From contig CAJUKB010000031.1 of the NCBI GenBank assembly GCA_910587325.1, positions 1 through 15,120 on the forward strand: a stretch of DNA of 15,120 nt, read 5' to 3'. The position numbers and the translations under genes were made by a program. The stretch comes from an uncultured Bacilli bacterium (GTDB lineage: Bacteria > Bacillota_I > Bacilli_A > RF39 > UBA660). The notes under the pieces were generated by a model. That model did no database searches and was not told where the DNA came from. It worked only from the letters and a program-made list of their open reading frames with translations. Below, one piece after another: positions 1-7,579 of this stretch (position 1 is the stretch's first letter; every line of letters starts with the position of its first letter).

Positions 1-73
1 TCTTATTTTTCTTCTTTTTAAAATTTTTATTGACTTTTTTTATGCGGTTGCCCTATTTTGGTGCAACTTCTAA

Positions 74-102
74 TTGAAAAAGTGTTAATTCTTTGCTATG
101 AT
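74..102 (+). promoter_or_regulatory. SigA-type promoter of sepF-divIVA
   Basis: TTGAAA (74-79), a 17-bp spacer and TATGAT (97-102). TG one base before the -10 gives an extended -10 (TGCTATGAT). It lies about 35 bp before sepF and is the only good promoter seen ahead of the pair. Confidence 0.65.
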
Positions 103-138
103 TAAATAGTAAAATAATAGAGGGAAAAGAGGATGATT

Positions 139-546
139 ATGGCATTAAATAAATTAAAAAAATTATTTTCCGATGAAGAAGATAATTTGGTAGGTACAGA
201 AGATGAGTATTATGCAGTTAGTGAAGATGAAGCCTTAAAAGAAGCTGATAAAACCGGAAATAAAATGATTTTAATGGAACCTCGTGCTTATTCGGAAAGT
301 CAGCAAATTGCAGACCATTTGAAAAACAGGAATACAGTAGTAGTAAACTTAAAAAGAGTAACGGCAGCTCAAGCCAAAAGAATTATTGATTTCTTAAGTG
401 GCTGTGTATATTCTATAGGGGGAAAAATGCAAAATATTGGAGTAGGAATTTATTTATGTACTCCTAAGAATGTAAATATTCAAGGGAAAATATCAAACGA
501 TACAGAAAAAACAAAAAATAATGACGATTCAGAGATAGAGTGGTAA
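139..546 (+). CDS. sepF: Cell division protein SepF
   Basis: SepF is a cytoplasmic, membrane-associated ring-forming protein that anchors FtsZ and aligns Z-ring filaments in Gram-positive bacteria. The product (135 aa from this start) has the family layout: a short amphipathic N-terminal helix (MALNKLKKLF), an acidic linker, then the globular SepF domain with EPRAYSESQQIADHL, the VVVNLKRV strand, and DFLSGCVYSIGGKMQNIG near the C-terminus. The length is normal to slightly short. The ATG at 139 has AGAGG six bases upstream. An in-frame ATG at 133 is possible but sits directly against that site. divIVA follows 38 bp downstream, the usual gene order in Firmicutes. Identification is by recognised family motifs. 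Confidence 0.93.
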   Translation: MALNKLKKLFSDEEDNLVGTEDEYYAVSEDEALKEADKTGNKMILMEPRAYSESQQIADHLKNRNTVVVNLKRVTAAQAKRIIDFLSGCVYSIGGKMQNIGVGIYLCTPKNVNIQGKISNDTEKTKNNDDSEIEW

Positions 547-584
547 AATAAAAAGCTACGAAAGAAATGGATTTGAGGTGAGGT

Positions 585-1010
585 ATGAGGAAGTTTAGTA
601 CAAGCATGTTTGGATTTAAAAAACAAGAAGTACGTGATTTTGTAAAAGAATACACAATTGAATATGAAAATATGCTAAATAAATTAAAAAAGCAAGACAT
701 TGAAATTGAAAACTTAAAAACCAACTTAACGAAATACCAAAACCTAGAAGAAACCTTAAATAAAACGATTTTAATAGCAGAAGACACCTCAAATCAAATT
801 AAAAGGATGGCTCGTGAAGAAGGAAAGAATATTGTAGAAGAAGCCAAGAGAAATGGTTCAAGAATTATTAATGATGCACTTATTAAAGCGAATGAAATTG
901 AAAGAGATGCAGAAGAGTTACAAAGACGTGTTGTAAACTTCAAAAGAAAATTTAAACAAGCCATTGAAACAGAAATAGAAGTAATTGATGAAATAGCAGA
1001 CAAGTATTGA
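585..1010 (+). CDS. divIVA: DivIVA-family cell-pole/septum protein
   Basis: DivIVA binds negatively curved membrane at septa and poles and recruits division, chromosome-anchoring or wall-growth factors. The 141-aa protein has a short N-terminal lipid-binding segment (FSTSMFGFKKQEVRDFV, like the usual GYDxxEVDxFL) followed by almost continuous coiled coil to the end, with many Lys and Glu and no transmembrane segment. It is shorter than many family members. GAGGTGAGGT precedes the ATG. It is the second gene of the sepF transcription unit, and a terminator overlaps its stop codon. ileS, often next in Firmicutes, is absent here. Confidence 0.9.
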   Translation: MRKFSTSMFGFKKQEVRDFVKEYTIEYENMLNKLKKQDIEIENLKTNLTKYQNLEETLNKTILIAEDTSNQIKRMAREEGKNIVEEAKRNGSRIINDALIKANEIERDAEELQRRVVNFKRKFKQAIETEIEVIDEIADKY

Positions 1011-1022
1011 TGCTATTTTTTT
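991..1022 (+). terminator. Intrinsic terminator of sepF-divIVA
   Basis: AAATAGCA (991-998) pairs with TGCTATTT (1011-1018) around a 12-nt loop, followed by T residues to 1022. The left arm lies inside the last codons of divIVA. Confidence 0.7.
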
Positions 1023-1035
1023 CATGTGTTATAAT
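1007..1035 (+). promoter_or_regulatory. Promoter of the HipA-like gene
   Basis: TTGATG (1007-1012), a 17-bp spacer and TATAAT (1030-1035), with an extended -10 (TGTTATAAT). Transcription would start near 1042, leaving only about 10 nt before the ATG at 1053, so the mRNA leader would be very short. It overlaps the divIVA terminator. Confidence 0.6.
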
Positions 1036-1052
1036 AGCTCGCGTGATGGATT

Positions 1053-1778
1053 ATGGCTATTTTTACAGAAAAAACTAAAATTTTAGAGTTAAATAATAAA
1101 ATCATTTGCACAGAAGAAAAAGAGATTTTAAATTATTTGTTGTGTGAAAAAATTGCTAGTACGATATACAAATTACAAACAGCTCATTTTATACCTGCTA
1201 AAATAGGATATAAAACCGGATTAGCTTCTTTAAATTTTCGCAAACCAGATGCAAAGTATTTCTATGCAAGTCAAGAATATTTTCCTTTTAGATCTCCTTA
1301 TGATACTTTCGCTTTTTTAAAGAATTTTTTTCTATTTTTAGATTTGGAACCTTATCATAAATTAATTGATGATTTACTAAGGCTTATTAGCTTTCATATT
1401 TTTACCGGATTAAGAGATTTAATAGATTGTAACTTGCTATTTCAAAAAGAGATAGATGGTTTTTCCTTAGCACCACTTTATGATTTTGATTTTTCCTTTG
1501 AAAATGGCATATTAGAAAAATATCATTATAAATCAAGTATATGTATTTTTGATTTGCCTAGTGAAGATTTAATAAAGTTATTAGAGTTCTATCCTAATTT
1601 TAGAAAATATTTACTTTTTATGTTAGAGATAGATATGGGAAGTTTTTTAGAAGAAATAAAAGAGGAAAATGACTTGGAGATTGGTGAGTTATATCAGAAT
1701 TATTATTTAAAGCAAGACAAAATAAAAAAAGGATTTCATAAGAAGCTTACATTTATAAATCCTTTTTGTTTTTTATAA
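1053..1778 (+). CDS. Uncharacterised protein with HipA-kinase-like C-terminal motifs
   Basis: I do not recognise this 241-aa protein with certainty. Its middle (about residues 112-150) contains RDLIDCNLLF followed by GFSLAPLYDFDFSF. This resembles the catalytic and metal-binding segments of HipA-type kinases (D-R-H-x-x-N, then APLYD), and the Asp-to-Asn spacing matches. The usual HipA N-terminal region, a P-loop motif and a HipB partner are not seen, so this may be a divergent or inactive kinase fold. It has no signal peptide or clear membrane segment. There is almost no leader and no strong ribosome binding site. Its 3' end overlaps the 3' end of convergent sigK by 26 bp, and they share a terminator. 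Function is unknown; the HipA link is inferred from short motifs only. Confidence 0.6.
   Translation: MAIFTEKTKILELNNKIICTEEKEILNYLLCEKIASTIYKLQTAHFIPAKIGYKTGLASLNFRKPDAKYFYASQEYFPFRSPYDTFAFLKNFFLFLDLEPYHKLIDDLLRLISFHIFTGLRDLIDCNLLFQKEIDGFSLAPLYDFDFSFENGILEKYHYKSSICIFDLPSEDLIKLLEFYPNFRKYLLFMLEIDMGSFLEEIKEENDLEIGELYQNYYLKQDKIKKGFHKKLTFINPFCFL
1726..1767. terminator. Bidirectional terminator at convergent gene ends
   Basis: AAAAAGGATTT (1726-1736) and AAATCCTTTTT (1757-1767) form an 11-bp stem with A and T tracts on opposite sides, so it can act on both strands. It overlaps the 3' coding ends of the HipA-like gene and of sigK. Confidence 0.75.
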
Positions 1779-2154
1779 ATTCTTTAAGCATTTTAGTTAA
1801 AGCTCTTTTTTCAATCCTAGAAACATAACTACGAGAGATATTTAATTCCTTCGCAATTTCTTTTTGGGTTTTCTCTTTTTGGTTTAAAAGACCATATCTT
1901 TTTACAATGATTTCTTTTTCTCTTTCGTTTAATAAATTTAGATACATACTTAAATCTTTGATGTTGTCTTTTGTATGAACGATTTCAGCAAAATCAGTTG
2001 TACTATCTTTTAAAACATCAATTAAGTTAATTTCGTTGCCATCTTTGTCATAACCAATAGAATCATTTAAAGATACATCTGCTTCACGTTTTTTATTGCT
2101 TCTAAAGTACATTAAAATTTCATTTGCTGTCTTCACCAGTTGGAAAGGTATCAT
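1753..2154 (-). CDS. sigK: sigK 3' fragment (sigma-K C-terminal part, split by element)
   Basis: This is the C-terminal part of sporulation sigma-K, which directs late mother-cell transcription (coat and cortex genes). From the Glu next to the junction it has 122 residues: the end of region 2.4 (EILMYFRSNKK), region 3 (DVSLNDSIGYDKDGNEINLIDVL), and region 4 with LNEREKEIIVKRYGL and the helix-turn-helix EIAKELNISRSYVSRIEKRA. This closely follows my recollection of B. subtilis SigK. Bases above about 2125 belong to the element; the first 11 residues of the open frame (MIPFQLVKTAN) are mostly element sequence without a proper ribosome binding site. The fragment is therefore probably not translated until excision joins it to the 5' part at 14155-14482. 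The terminator overlaps its 3' end. Confidence 0.93.
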   Translation of the reverse strand: MIPFQLVKTANEILMYFRSNKKREADVSLNDSIGYDKDGNEINLIDVLKDSTTDFAEIVHTKDNIKDLSMYLNLLNEREKEIIVKRYGLLNQKEKTQKEIAKELNISRSYVSRIEKRALTKMLKEFIKNKKDL

Positions 2155-3826
2155 CTTTTATATTTCTTGCACCTATAAAGTTAATTGTAATATCCTCTCC
2201 ATCCGTTGTTATAGAACTTACTAGGAGCTTTATTAAGTTTCTTTTGGTATTTAGGTCTAGATTATAAAATTCATTAAAATAGGTGTCTAAAACGTTTAAT
2301 ACAAGATCAGATGTATCTTTATCACTAATTTCATCATAGTTAGTATTGGTTAGATCTTTTATTTGCTTTTCAATCTTTATATTTTGTTCTTTTAAAGATT
2401 TAATTTCTTTAGAAACATCATCTAGCAGTTCAATATCTATATATTTAATTTTATCTAATAAAGAATTAATATCTTTTTCATTTTTTGAAAGAGATGATCT
2501 TAACGTTTTTAATTCTTCATTGTTTTTATATTCTTCTGTAAAAGTATTTTTAGAAATTTCTTTTAATGATTGATAAAATAGTGAAGTAGGATTAGCAAGT
2601 TCTTTTATTTTTTCCATTACCAAGTCATCTGCTTCCAATCCATTAATATTTTTACAATCACATTTTTGTTTTCTACTTTTTTCTTTTAACTCACACATAT
2701 AATCAAATCTTCTTCTTCCGTCTTCACTAATGGTTTTGTTTTTTAATTTTGGACGCATGAAAGATCCACAATGAGAACATCTTAAAATCCCTGAAAGCAA
2801 AGCATTACTAGCAGATGGTTTTCTATAACGCATATCACTATTTTTAAGTAGTAGATCTTGAACTTCTACCCAGTCTTTACCTGTAATGTTTCCTTTATGT
2901 TTTCCAATAGAGATGATCCAATCTTCCACATCTCTTTTAATAACAATTTTATTTTTTCCTTTGTGTTCAGTTTTATTATATACCATTAAGCCATGACTTC
3001 CGTTAAAGTCTTTTTTTTCTGCGTAAATTTCTACATCAAACTTTTTAAAATATTCTAAAGTATCTTTATCAGCAATAGCATAAACAGGATTCGTTAAAAT
3101 ATTTTTTAAAGCCCAACGTGTAAAATATTTACCATTTTTAGTTTTAATATCATTTTGAATTGTATAAGTTTCTAATTTTGTTAACGATTTTAACTCTAAC
3201 ATTTTTTTAAATAGAGTAATCACGATCGGCATTTCGTCATTATCGGTTAATTTAAATAACTTTCTTTTTTTACCATCTATGGTTATTTTTTCTATTTGTT
3301 CAGAATCAAAACCTGTAGGGGTATTCCCACCAAGCCAACGTCCTGTTTTAGCAAGATCTATCATATTATCACGGATTCGTTCTGCAGTTGTATCACGTTC
3401 TAATTGTGCAAAAACAGAACTCATAAACATCATAGCACGTCCACTAGGGGTTATACTTTCTATATTTTCGGTAGCTGATAAGAATACCACTCCGTAATTA
3501 TCAAGCTCCGTTACTAAATTACTAAAATCTGTTACGTTACGACTAATTCGATCTAGTCTATAAAAAGCTATTACTTTAATTTTATTGTCTCTTATATCTT
3601 TTAACATATTTTGAAAAGCAGGACGATTCATGTTATAACCAGTAAAGCCCTCATCTTCATAAACAATCATATCATTATCTAAATCAATATCAGGAAATTG
3701 AAAAGCAATTTTTTTCTTACACATTTCAATCTGATTCTTGGTACTTTCTCCTTTACCTGTATATTTTGATTTTCTAGAGTAGATTGCTATTTTACGATCA
3801 TCTTTTTTCTTACTTGTACTTTGCAT
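2120..3826 (-). CDS. Large serine recombinase (SpoIVCA-like sigK excisionase/integrase)
   Basis: This 568-aa site-specific recombinase is the likely enzyme for integrating and excising the element. The resolvase domain (about 11-155) has IAIYSRKS with catalytic Ser20 and the arginine cluster YRLDRISRN (R90, R93, R96). The recombinase domain starts near 165 with GRWLGGNTPTGFDSE. A zinc ribbon uses C350, C353, C378 and C389/C391. A coiled coil runs about 433-495, followed by a C-terminal LNTKRNLIKLLVSSI segment as in SpoIVCA/TnpX-type enzymes. Start: ATG with AAGGA nine bases upstream. A terminator separates it from the cargo operon, so it has its own promoter. The last base of its TGA stop (2120) is chromosomal. 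In the excised circle the codon becomes TGC and the frame continues into the two-HTH domain at the other end. Confidence 0.96.
   Translation of the reverse strand: MQSTSKKKDDRKIAIYSRKSKYTGKGESTKNQIEMCKKKIAFQFPDIDLDNDMIVYEDEGFTGYNMNRPAFQNMLKDIRDNKIKVIAFYRLDRISRNVTDFSNLVTELDNYGVVFLSATENIESITPSGRAMMFMSSVFAQLERDTTAERIRDNMIDLAKTGRWLGGNTPTGFDSEQIEKITIDGKKRKLFKLTDNDEMPIVITLFKKMLELKSLTKLETYTIQNDIKTKNGKYFTRWALKNILTNPVYAIADKDTLEYFKKFDVEIYAEKKDFNGSHGLMVYNKTEHKGKNKIVIKRDVEDWIISIGKHKGNITGKDWVEVQDLLLKNSDMRYRKPSASNALLSGILRCSHCGSFMRPKLKNKTISEDGRRRFDYMCELKEKSRKQKCDCKNINGLEADDLVMEKIKELANPTSLFYQSLKEISKNTFTEEYKNNEELKTLRSSLSKNEKDINSLLDKIKYIDIELLDDVSKEIKSLKEQNIKIEKQIKDLTNTNYDEISDKDTSDLVLNVLDTYFNEFYNLDLNTKRNLIKLLVSSITTDGEDITINFIGARNIKDDTFPTGEDSK
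2121..2147. other. Left attachment site: core plus inner attP arm
   Basis: Core CATTT (2121-2125), then the inner arm TTCACCAGTTGGAAAG (2132-2147). This arm is the reverse complement, at 14 of 16 positions, of the arm at the other end of the element (14134-14149). The chromosomal half-site lies at 2100-2120 within sigK. Confidence 0.85.
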
Positions 3827-3862
3827 ATTCCAAAATCCTTTCCAACACGTATTAATTTAATA

Positions 3863-3890
3863 TAGTATATCACAAATTTAAAATAATAGA
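3863..3890 (-). promoter_or_regulatory. Candidate promoter of the recombinase gene
   Basis: On the minus strand, TATACTAT covers 3868-3861 (its first six bases, TATACT, are 3868-3863). A sigma-E-like -35, ATCTATT (3890-3884), lies 15 bp upstream; sigma-E consensus is KMATATT, 14-15 bp, CATACANT. The same -10 also fits a vegetative extended -10 (TGATATACT), so the sigma factor cannot be decided. The sequence lies between the cargo terminator and the recombinase start. Confidence 0.4.
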
Positions 3891-3904
3891 TATAGTTAAA
3901 CAAA

Positions 3905-3925
3905 ATAAAAAAGACTTTGAAAGTC
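3905..3925 (-). terminator. Terminator of the four-gene membrane/secreted operon
   Basis: On the minus strand GACTT-TCA-AAGTC (3925-3913) is followed by a T run, right after the stop codon of the lipoprotein gene. It insulates the recombinase gene from cargo transcription. Confidence 0.65.
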
Positions 3926-3929
3926 AATT

Positions 3930-4910
3930 TTATTCTAGGTTTGATATTTTCCATGTATTATTATCTTTTTTGATTGTTGCGTTTAATACTATAAATTTTG
4001 TTTCTGTACCCCCAGTACAAAGAAGTCCAGCAATACATTTTGCGTCAATTTCATAATCCATACTTACTTCTATTTTTAACTCATTATCACTTATATAATC
4101 CCTTATAGAATATTTTAAAGAATCATCTTTTAAATTTTTAAATGTATAACTCTTATGTGAATCTTGCCAACTCTTTTTTAATTTATTAGTTGGTAATTCA
4201 AAATCATTATTTATAAAATACTCACTAATTGCACTTTTATTATTATCAATAAATCCAACCTGTATTATATCTTTAAATATAGGTTTAATAATTTCATCTA
4301 ACTCCTTTACAAATTCCTCTTTAAAGTTGGAAGTATTAAGGTCTTCATAGATAAATTCATCATAATTTCTATCACTTTCAAATTTCCAATCTTTTAATAA
4401 TTCATTTGTTGCTAAATATTGATAGTAAACATTTTTAAAAGCATTAAATTTATATGTAGCTTTGTTATCATCTATTCTAGGATCTGATAGCTCTATACCA
4501 TCTACACTAACTTTTGATGATTTATATGCTGTAATAGTTCTTTCTTCGTATAGATTATCTATATAAACTTTATTTGACTTTTTATCTACTTCTATATTCA
4601 TAGAATCATTTTCATTAATGGTTAATTTATAATAAATTTTATTATCATCTTCACTTGATTTCATTGGTTTGCATGATGTAATTGTTTTTTTATTTTCTTT
4701 CATTTTTTTAACTAGTAATTCTTTAGCTTCCTCTTTTTTATTAGTAAGCAATTTTTCATTAGGAAAATAGGCAATATCAATCATATCTCCGTAATTTTCT
4801 TTAATTAATATATCACAATATTGTTCTGCAACTTTATCTGTCTTATTTCCACAACCTGTTAACATGAAAGCCATTAAAATGGCTAAACTTAAATATTTTA
4901 TTTTCTTCAT
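3930..4910 (-). CDS. Predicted lipoprotein of unknown function
   Basis: This 326-aa protein has a lipoprotein signal peptide: KK-rich start, hydrophobic core LSLAILMAFML, then lipobox LTGC with the acylated Cys at residue 20. It should be anchored on the outer face of the membrane. The rest is hydrophilic and rich in Lys, Asp and Asn. One pair of nearby Cys (AKCIAGLLCTGG) near the C-terminus could form a disulfide. A segment with KVSVDGIELSD followed by NAFKNVYYQYLATNELL resembles repeats of extracytoplasmic TcaA/YvbJ-type proteins, but only weakly. It is the last gene of a minus-strand operon, starting 20 bp after the previous stop, with AAAGGA before the ATG. I do not assign a function. Confidence 0.8.
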   Translation of the reverse strand: MKKIKYLSLAILMAFMLTGCGNKTDKVAEQYCDILIKENYGDMIDIAYFPNEKLLTNKKEEAKELLVKKMKENKKTITSCKPMKSSEDDNKIYYKLTINENDSMNIEVDKKSNKVYIDNLYEERTITAYKSSKVSVDGIELSDPRIDDNKATYKFNAFKNVYYQYLATNELLKDWKFESDRNYDEFIYEDLNTSNFKEEFVKELDEIIKPIFKDIIQVGFIDNNKSAISEYFINNDFELPTNKLKKSWQDSHKSYTFKNLKDDSLKYSIRDYISDNELKIEVSMDYEIDAKCIAGLLCTGGTETKFIVLNATIKKDNNTWKISNLE

Positions 4911-4930
4911 TTTTTTTAATTCCTTTCTTA

Positions 4931-5539
4931 TTATAAGCTAGATGTATTAATTGTACGATCTGAATTTGTACTAATTAATTGGTATACATTTAAGGTAGCA
5001 TAGTCTTTATCATAACTATCTACAAATAACATTTCAGTAGTTGACTTATCACAATCATCTTTACACCACATGCTAGACACCTTTATCTTTGTTTTTTCTC
5101 CTGATTTTAAGCTTATGGTTTCTTTTCCCCTAATTGCAAATGATCTCCCATTAGAATCTTTTAAGAAGAGTATATAACCAATATTATCGATGGTTTCTTT
5201 TGATGTATTTTTTATAGTAAATTCGTATTCCACATCTCCAGCAAGTGTTTTATTATTATTTACTTTATTTTCTTTATGTTTTAATTTAATTCCACTAACA
5301 GAAACTTTATCAAAATTTTTCACTTCGTTAAATGTATAATAATTGTATTCTGCTGATGTAGGATGTACTACATTAGCCAAAACGACTTTTTCACTACTGC
5401 CACTACTTAATAGAGTAATGCCAGCAATTCCGATAATTGCAATAGCTCCACCAATTACAACTTTTTTTACTCCAATTTTTATAACTTGATCTTTTATTTT
5501 TTTTACAATTTCTTTTCCTTTTTCTAATAAATTATCCAT
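4931..5539 (-). CDS. Membrane-anchored extracellular protein of unknown function
   Basis: This 202-aa protein has a charged N-terminal cytoplasmic helix (about 1-25, LLEKGKEIVKKIKDQ), one membrane segment (about 26-46, VVIGGAIAIIGIAGITLL), then an outside domain. That domain contains AGDVEYEFTIKNTSKETIDNIGY and LKSGEKTKIKVSS, a beta-sandwich-like pattern typical of FxLYD/Ig-type extracytoplasmic domains. A close Cys pair (WCKDDC) could form a disulfide. The ribosome binding site GAGGT lies eight bases before the ATG. It is third in the operon, 24 bp after the 671-aa gene. No enzyme motif is visible; a role together with its neighbours at the cell surface is inferred from context only. Confidence 0.75.
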   Translation of the reverse strand: MDNLLEKGKEIVKKIKDQVIKIGVKKVVIGGAIAIIGIAGITLLSSGSSEKVVLANVVHPTSAEYNYYTFNEVKNFDKVSVSGIKLKHKENKVNNNKTLAGDVEYEFTIKNTSKETIDNIGYILFLKDSNGRSFAIRGKETISLKSGEKTKIKVSSMWCKDDCDKSTTEMLFVDSYDKDYATLNVYQLISTNSDRTINTSSL

Positions 5540-5563
5540 ATTATTTTACCTCATTTCCTTTTT

Positions 5564-7579
5564 TTAATCTTTTTGATAAGCACTTTCACATGATATGTCA
5601 GTGCATTTCATCACCCTAATTTTAGATTGATCTAAATTAGAAATACCTGTCAATCCTTGTATTTTACCTTTATCATCTACATTAGTGGGATATATATAAT
5701 ATCCACTTTCAATGTCATAGCCAGTTTCAGTCTTTCCTGTACCAGTAATTATATAATAAGATCCATCATCCTGTTTTTTAACACTTTGGTATTTTTGTGT
5801 ACTCCATTTTGTAGTAAATGTTCCATCTTTACTTATAGTTAAAGAACTATTTGAATAAGTACCAACATAACAAGAAAAATCTCCATTTAATAATTGTTCC
5901 TCACATTTATCTTTTATTTTTCCCTCTAATGTTATAATCGGTATTTTCTTTTCATAGGTAGCTTCTGCTTTAGCTATTTCTAATTTCCATATATGAAAGT
6001 TAGCATATAATCCAGCACTTACAAAAGTACCTATTTCCATTTTCCCGTCTAGTTCATCTTGATTATTAGATTTTATATAATTTAGTTGTCCATCTGTATA
6101 TAAACCAACTGGAGCTTTTATACCTGCTTCCATTACTCCCAAAAAACTAATATTAACTTTTGGATCTAAACCAATTTTTGCTTCTGCTTTTCCTAAAATA
6201 TCGTAAGAACTATCTTTAACACTTAAATCAAAATCTTTATAGAATCCTTTATTGTTATGTCCGAATAGAATATTGATATTACTTTTCATAGTTATAGATG
6301 ATTTTAAAGCAAGTTCTAACTCTTTTAATAAATCTAATTCAAGATTCACAGTAAGTCCAAAAATAGGAGTAGGAATTATATGTTTTCCAAGTGTATCTTC
6401 TTCTTTAGAAGAATCCATTTTTAAATCTTCTAATTTTTCACGAGCAAGTGTTATATTTACTTCTTCATTATCATTAATTTCACTTTCAAATAATTTAAAG
6501 TCATCATCAATAGGATTAATATTAAAATCTGTATTTATATCTATATCAAGACTAGCACCTACATCATGTTTAAAGAAAGTTATATCACTATGGGCTTTTA
6601 ATCTAATAATAAATTCAACATCTAATTTCATATCATGATTTTCTAAAGTATCCTTAAAAATTGATTTTTCACCATGATTCAAGTTAATACTAACTAAAAC
6701 TTTAGCACTTCCATCTTTTTGAGATTCTACTTTAACATTAAAAATATCTTCGGCATAAACATTAGGAATGATATTATCTAATATTCCATCTCTTGCTATT
6801 GCAACTTTAATATAGTCTTTTAATTCTTCATTGGTTATAAAATCATTTAATTTTAAATTAAATTCTCCGTATATATCTAATTCTTTAAATAATTCCTCTA
6901 GAGTAGGAGCATTTGTTTTAATAGTATATAGATCATTTTCTTTATTTATATTATTTACCTTAAAAGCTATTACTTGATTTTCATTTTGATAATATAAAAT
7001 ATCATCTTTTTTAAATTCTTTATTAGATGTAATTGTATAATAATTGTCATCAATTTTAACACTTGTAATAATATCTTTATCTACTTTAATAACATTATCA
7101 TTTAATACTTGCGTATTTGAATTTGGTCTAACGATTGTAAAATACAAAGTCTTAATATCTTTTAATTTTTCATCTGTGAAAGTTGCATTCTCTAAAGTGA
7201 TTTTATATGTTTTTCCTGCTTCATAATTTTTATTAGAAGCTATTACATAATCATTTTTCTTTTTACTTATTTTTGTTTGAATTTCTTGTTCTTCTTCATC
7301 AACAATTTTATATTTTATTTCTTCATCTTGACTAGATACATTAAATTTAATATCAGCATTAGCTTTCATTAAATAATAATCTCCATTATCATATTGTACT
7401 AAATAATCACTAGAATCCGTTATTTTTAATGTTTCTCCAACAATAAATTCATCATTTTTATTATTTACAAAATAGTAGATCAGACCACCAGCAATAAGTA
7501 ATATTAAAATAATAATAGGAATAACAAATTTTTTATTTTTCATGTTTTTAAGTACATGGTTTCTAACTTGCTTTTTCAT
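5564..7579 (-). CDS. Large membrane-anchored surface protein of unknown function
   Basis: This 671-aa protein has a short basic cytoplasmic tail, one membrane anchor at about 18-38 (FVIPIIILILLIAGGLIYYF), then about 630 extracellular residues. The outer part is mostly beta-rich and acidic/Asn-rich, with several short hydrophobic-polar repeats. The C-terminal about 90 residues (from about 570) form a separate module containing SNSSLTISKDGTFTTKWS, TGTGKTETGYDIESGYY and four Cys. The GTGKT inside this module is not a P-loop: it lies outside the membrane without other ATPase motifs. There is no LPXTG sorting signal. Its ATG overlaps the stop codon of the preceding gene by one base (TAATG) behind AGGAG, so the two are translationally coupled. 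I do not recognise the family. Confidence 0.8.
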   Translation of the reverse strand: MKKQVRNHVLKNMKNKKFVIPIIILILLIAGGLIYYFVNNKNDEFIVGETLKITDSSDYLVQYDNGDYYLMKANADIKFNVSSQDEEIKYKIVDEEEQEIQTKISKKKNDYVIASNKNYEAGKTYKITLENATFTDEKLKDIKTLYFTIVRPNSNTQVLNDNVIKVDKDIITSVKIDDNYYTITSNKEFKKDDILYYQNENQVIAFKVNNINKENDLYTIKTNAPTLEELFKELDIYGEFNLKLNDFITNEELKDYIKVAIARDGILDNIIPNVYAEDIFNVKVESQKDGSAKVLVSINLNHGEKSIFKDTLENHDMKLDVEFIIRLKAHSDITFFKHDVGASLDIDINTDFNINPIDDDFKLFESEINDNEEVNITLAREKLEDLKMDSSKEEDTLGKHIIPTPIFGLTVNLELDLLKELELALKSSITMKSNINILFGHNNKGFYKDFDLSVKDSSYDILGKAEAKIGLDPKVNISFLGVMEAGIKAPVGLYTDGQLNYIKSNNQDELDGKMEIGTFVSAGLYANFHIWKLEIAKAEATYEKKIPIITLEGKIKDKCEEQLLNGDFSCYVGTYSNSSLTISKDGTFTTKWSTQKYQSVKKQDDGSYYIITGTGKTETGYDIESGYYIYPTNVDDKGKIQGLTGISNLDQSKIRVMKCTDISCESAYQKD

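Noticed and set aside
40..66. GGTTGCC...GTGCAAC hairpin upstream of sepF as a riboswitch
   Set aside because: Only a 5-bp stem with a long loop, located before the sepF promoter; more likely the remnant end of an upstream gene or chance.
464..787. Minus-strand open frame of 107 codons opposite sepF/divIVA
   Set aside because: Shadow of the two real genes; Ser/Phe-rich low-complexity translation and no ribosome binding site.
2346..3497. Plus-strand open frames opposite the recombinase gene
   Set aside because: Antisense shadows of a clear serine recombinase; compositions typical of reverse-frame AT-rich coding DNA.
5564..5870. GTGKT in the 671-aa surface protein as a nucleotide-binding loop
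   Set aside because: It lies in the predicted extracellular C-terminal module, without Walker B or an ATPase fold pattern.
5657..7226. Plus-strand open frames (61, 128 and 60 codons) opposite the large surface protein
   Set aside because: Shadows without ribosome binding sites or coding-like composition.
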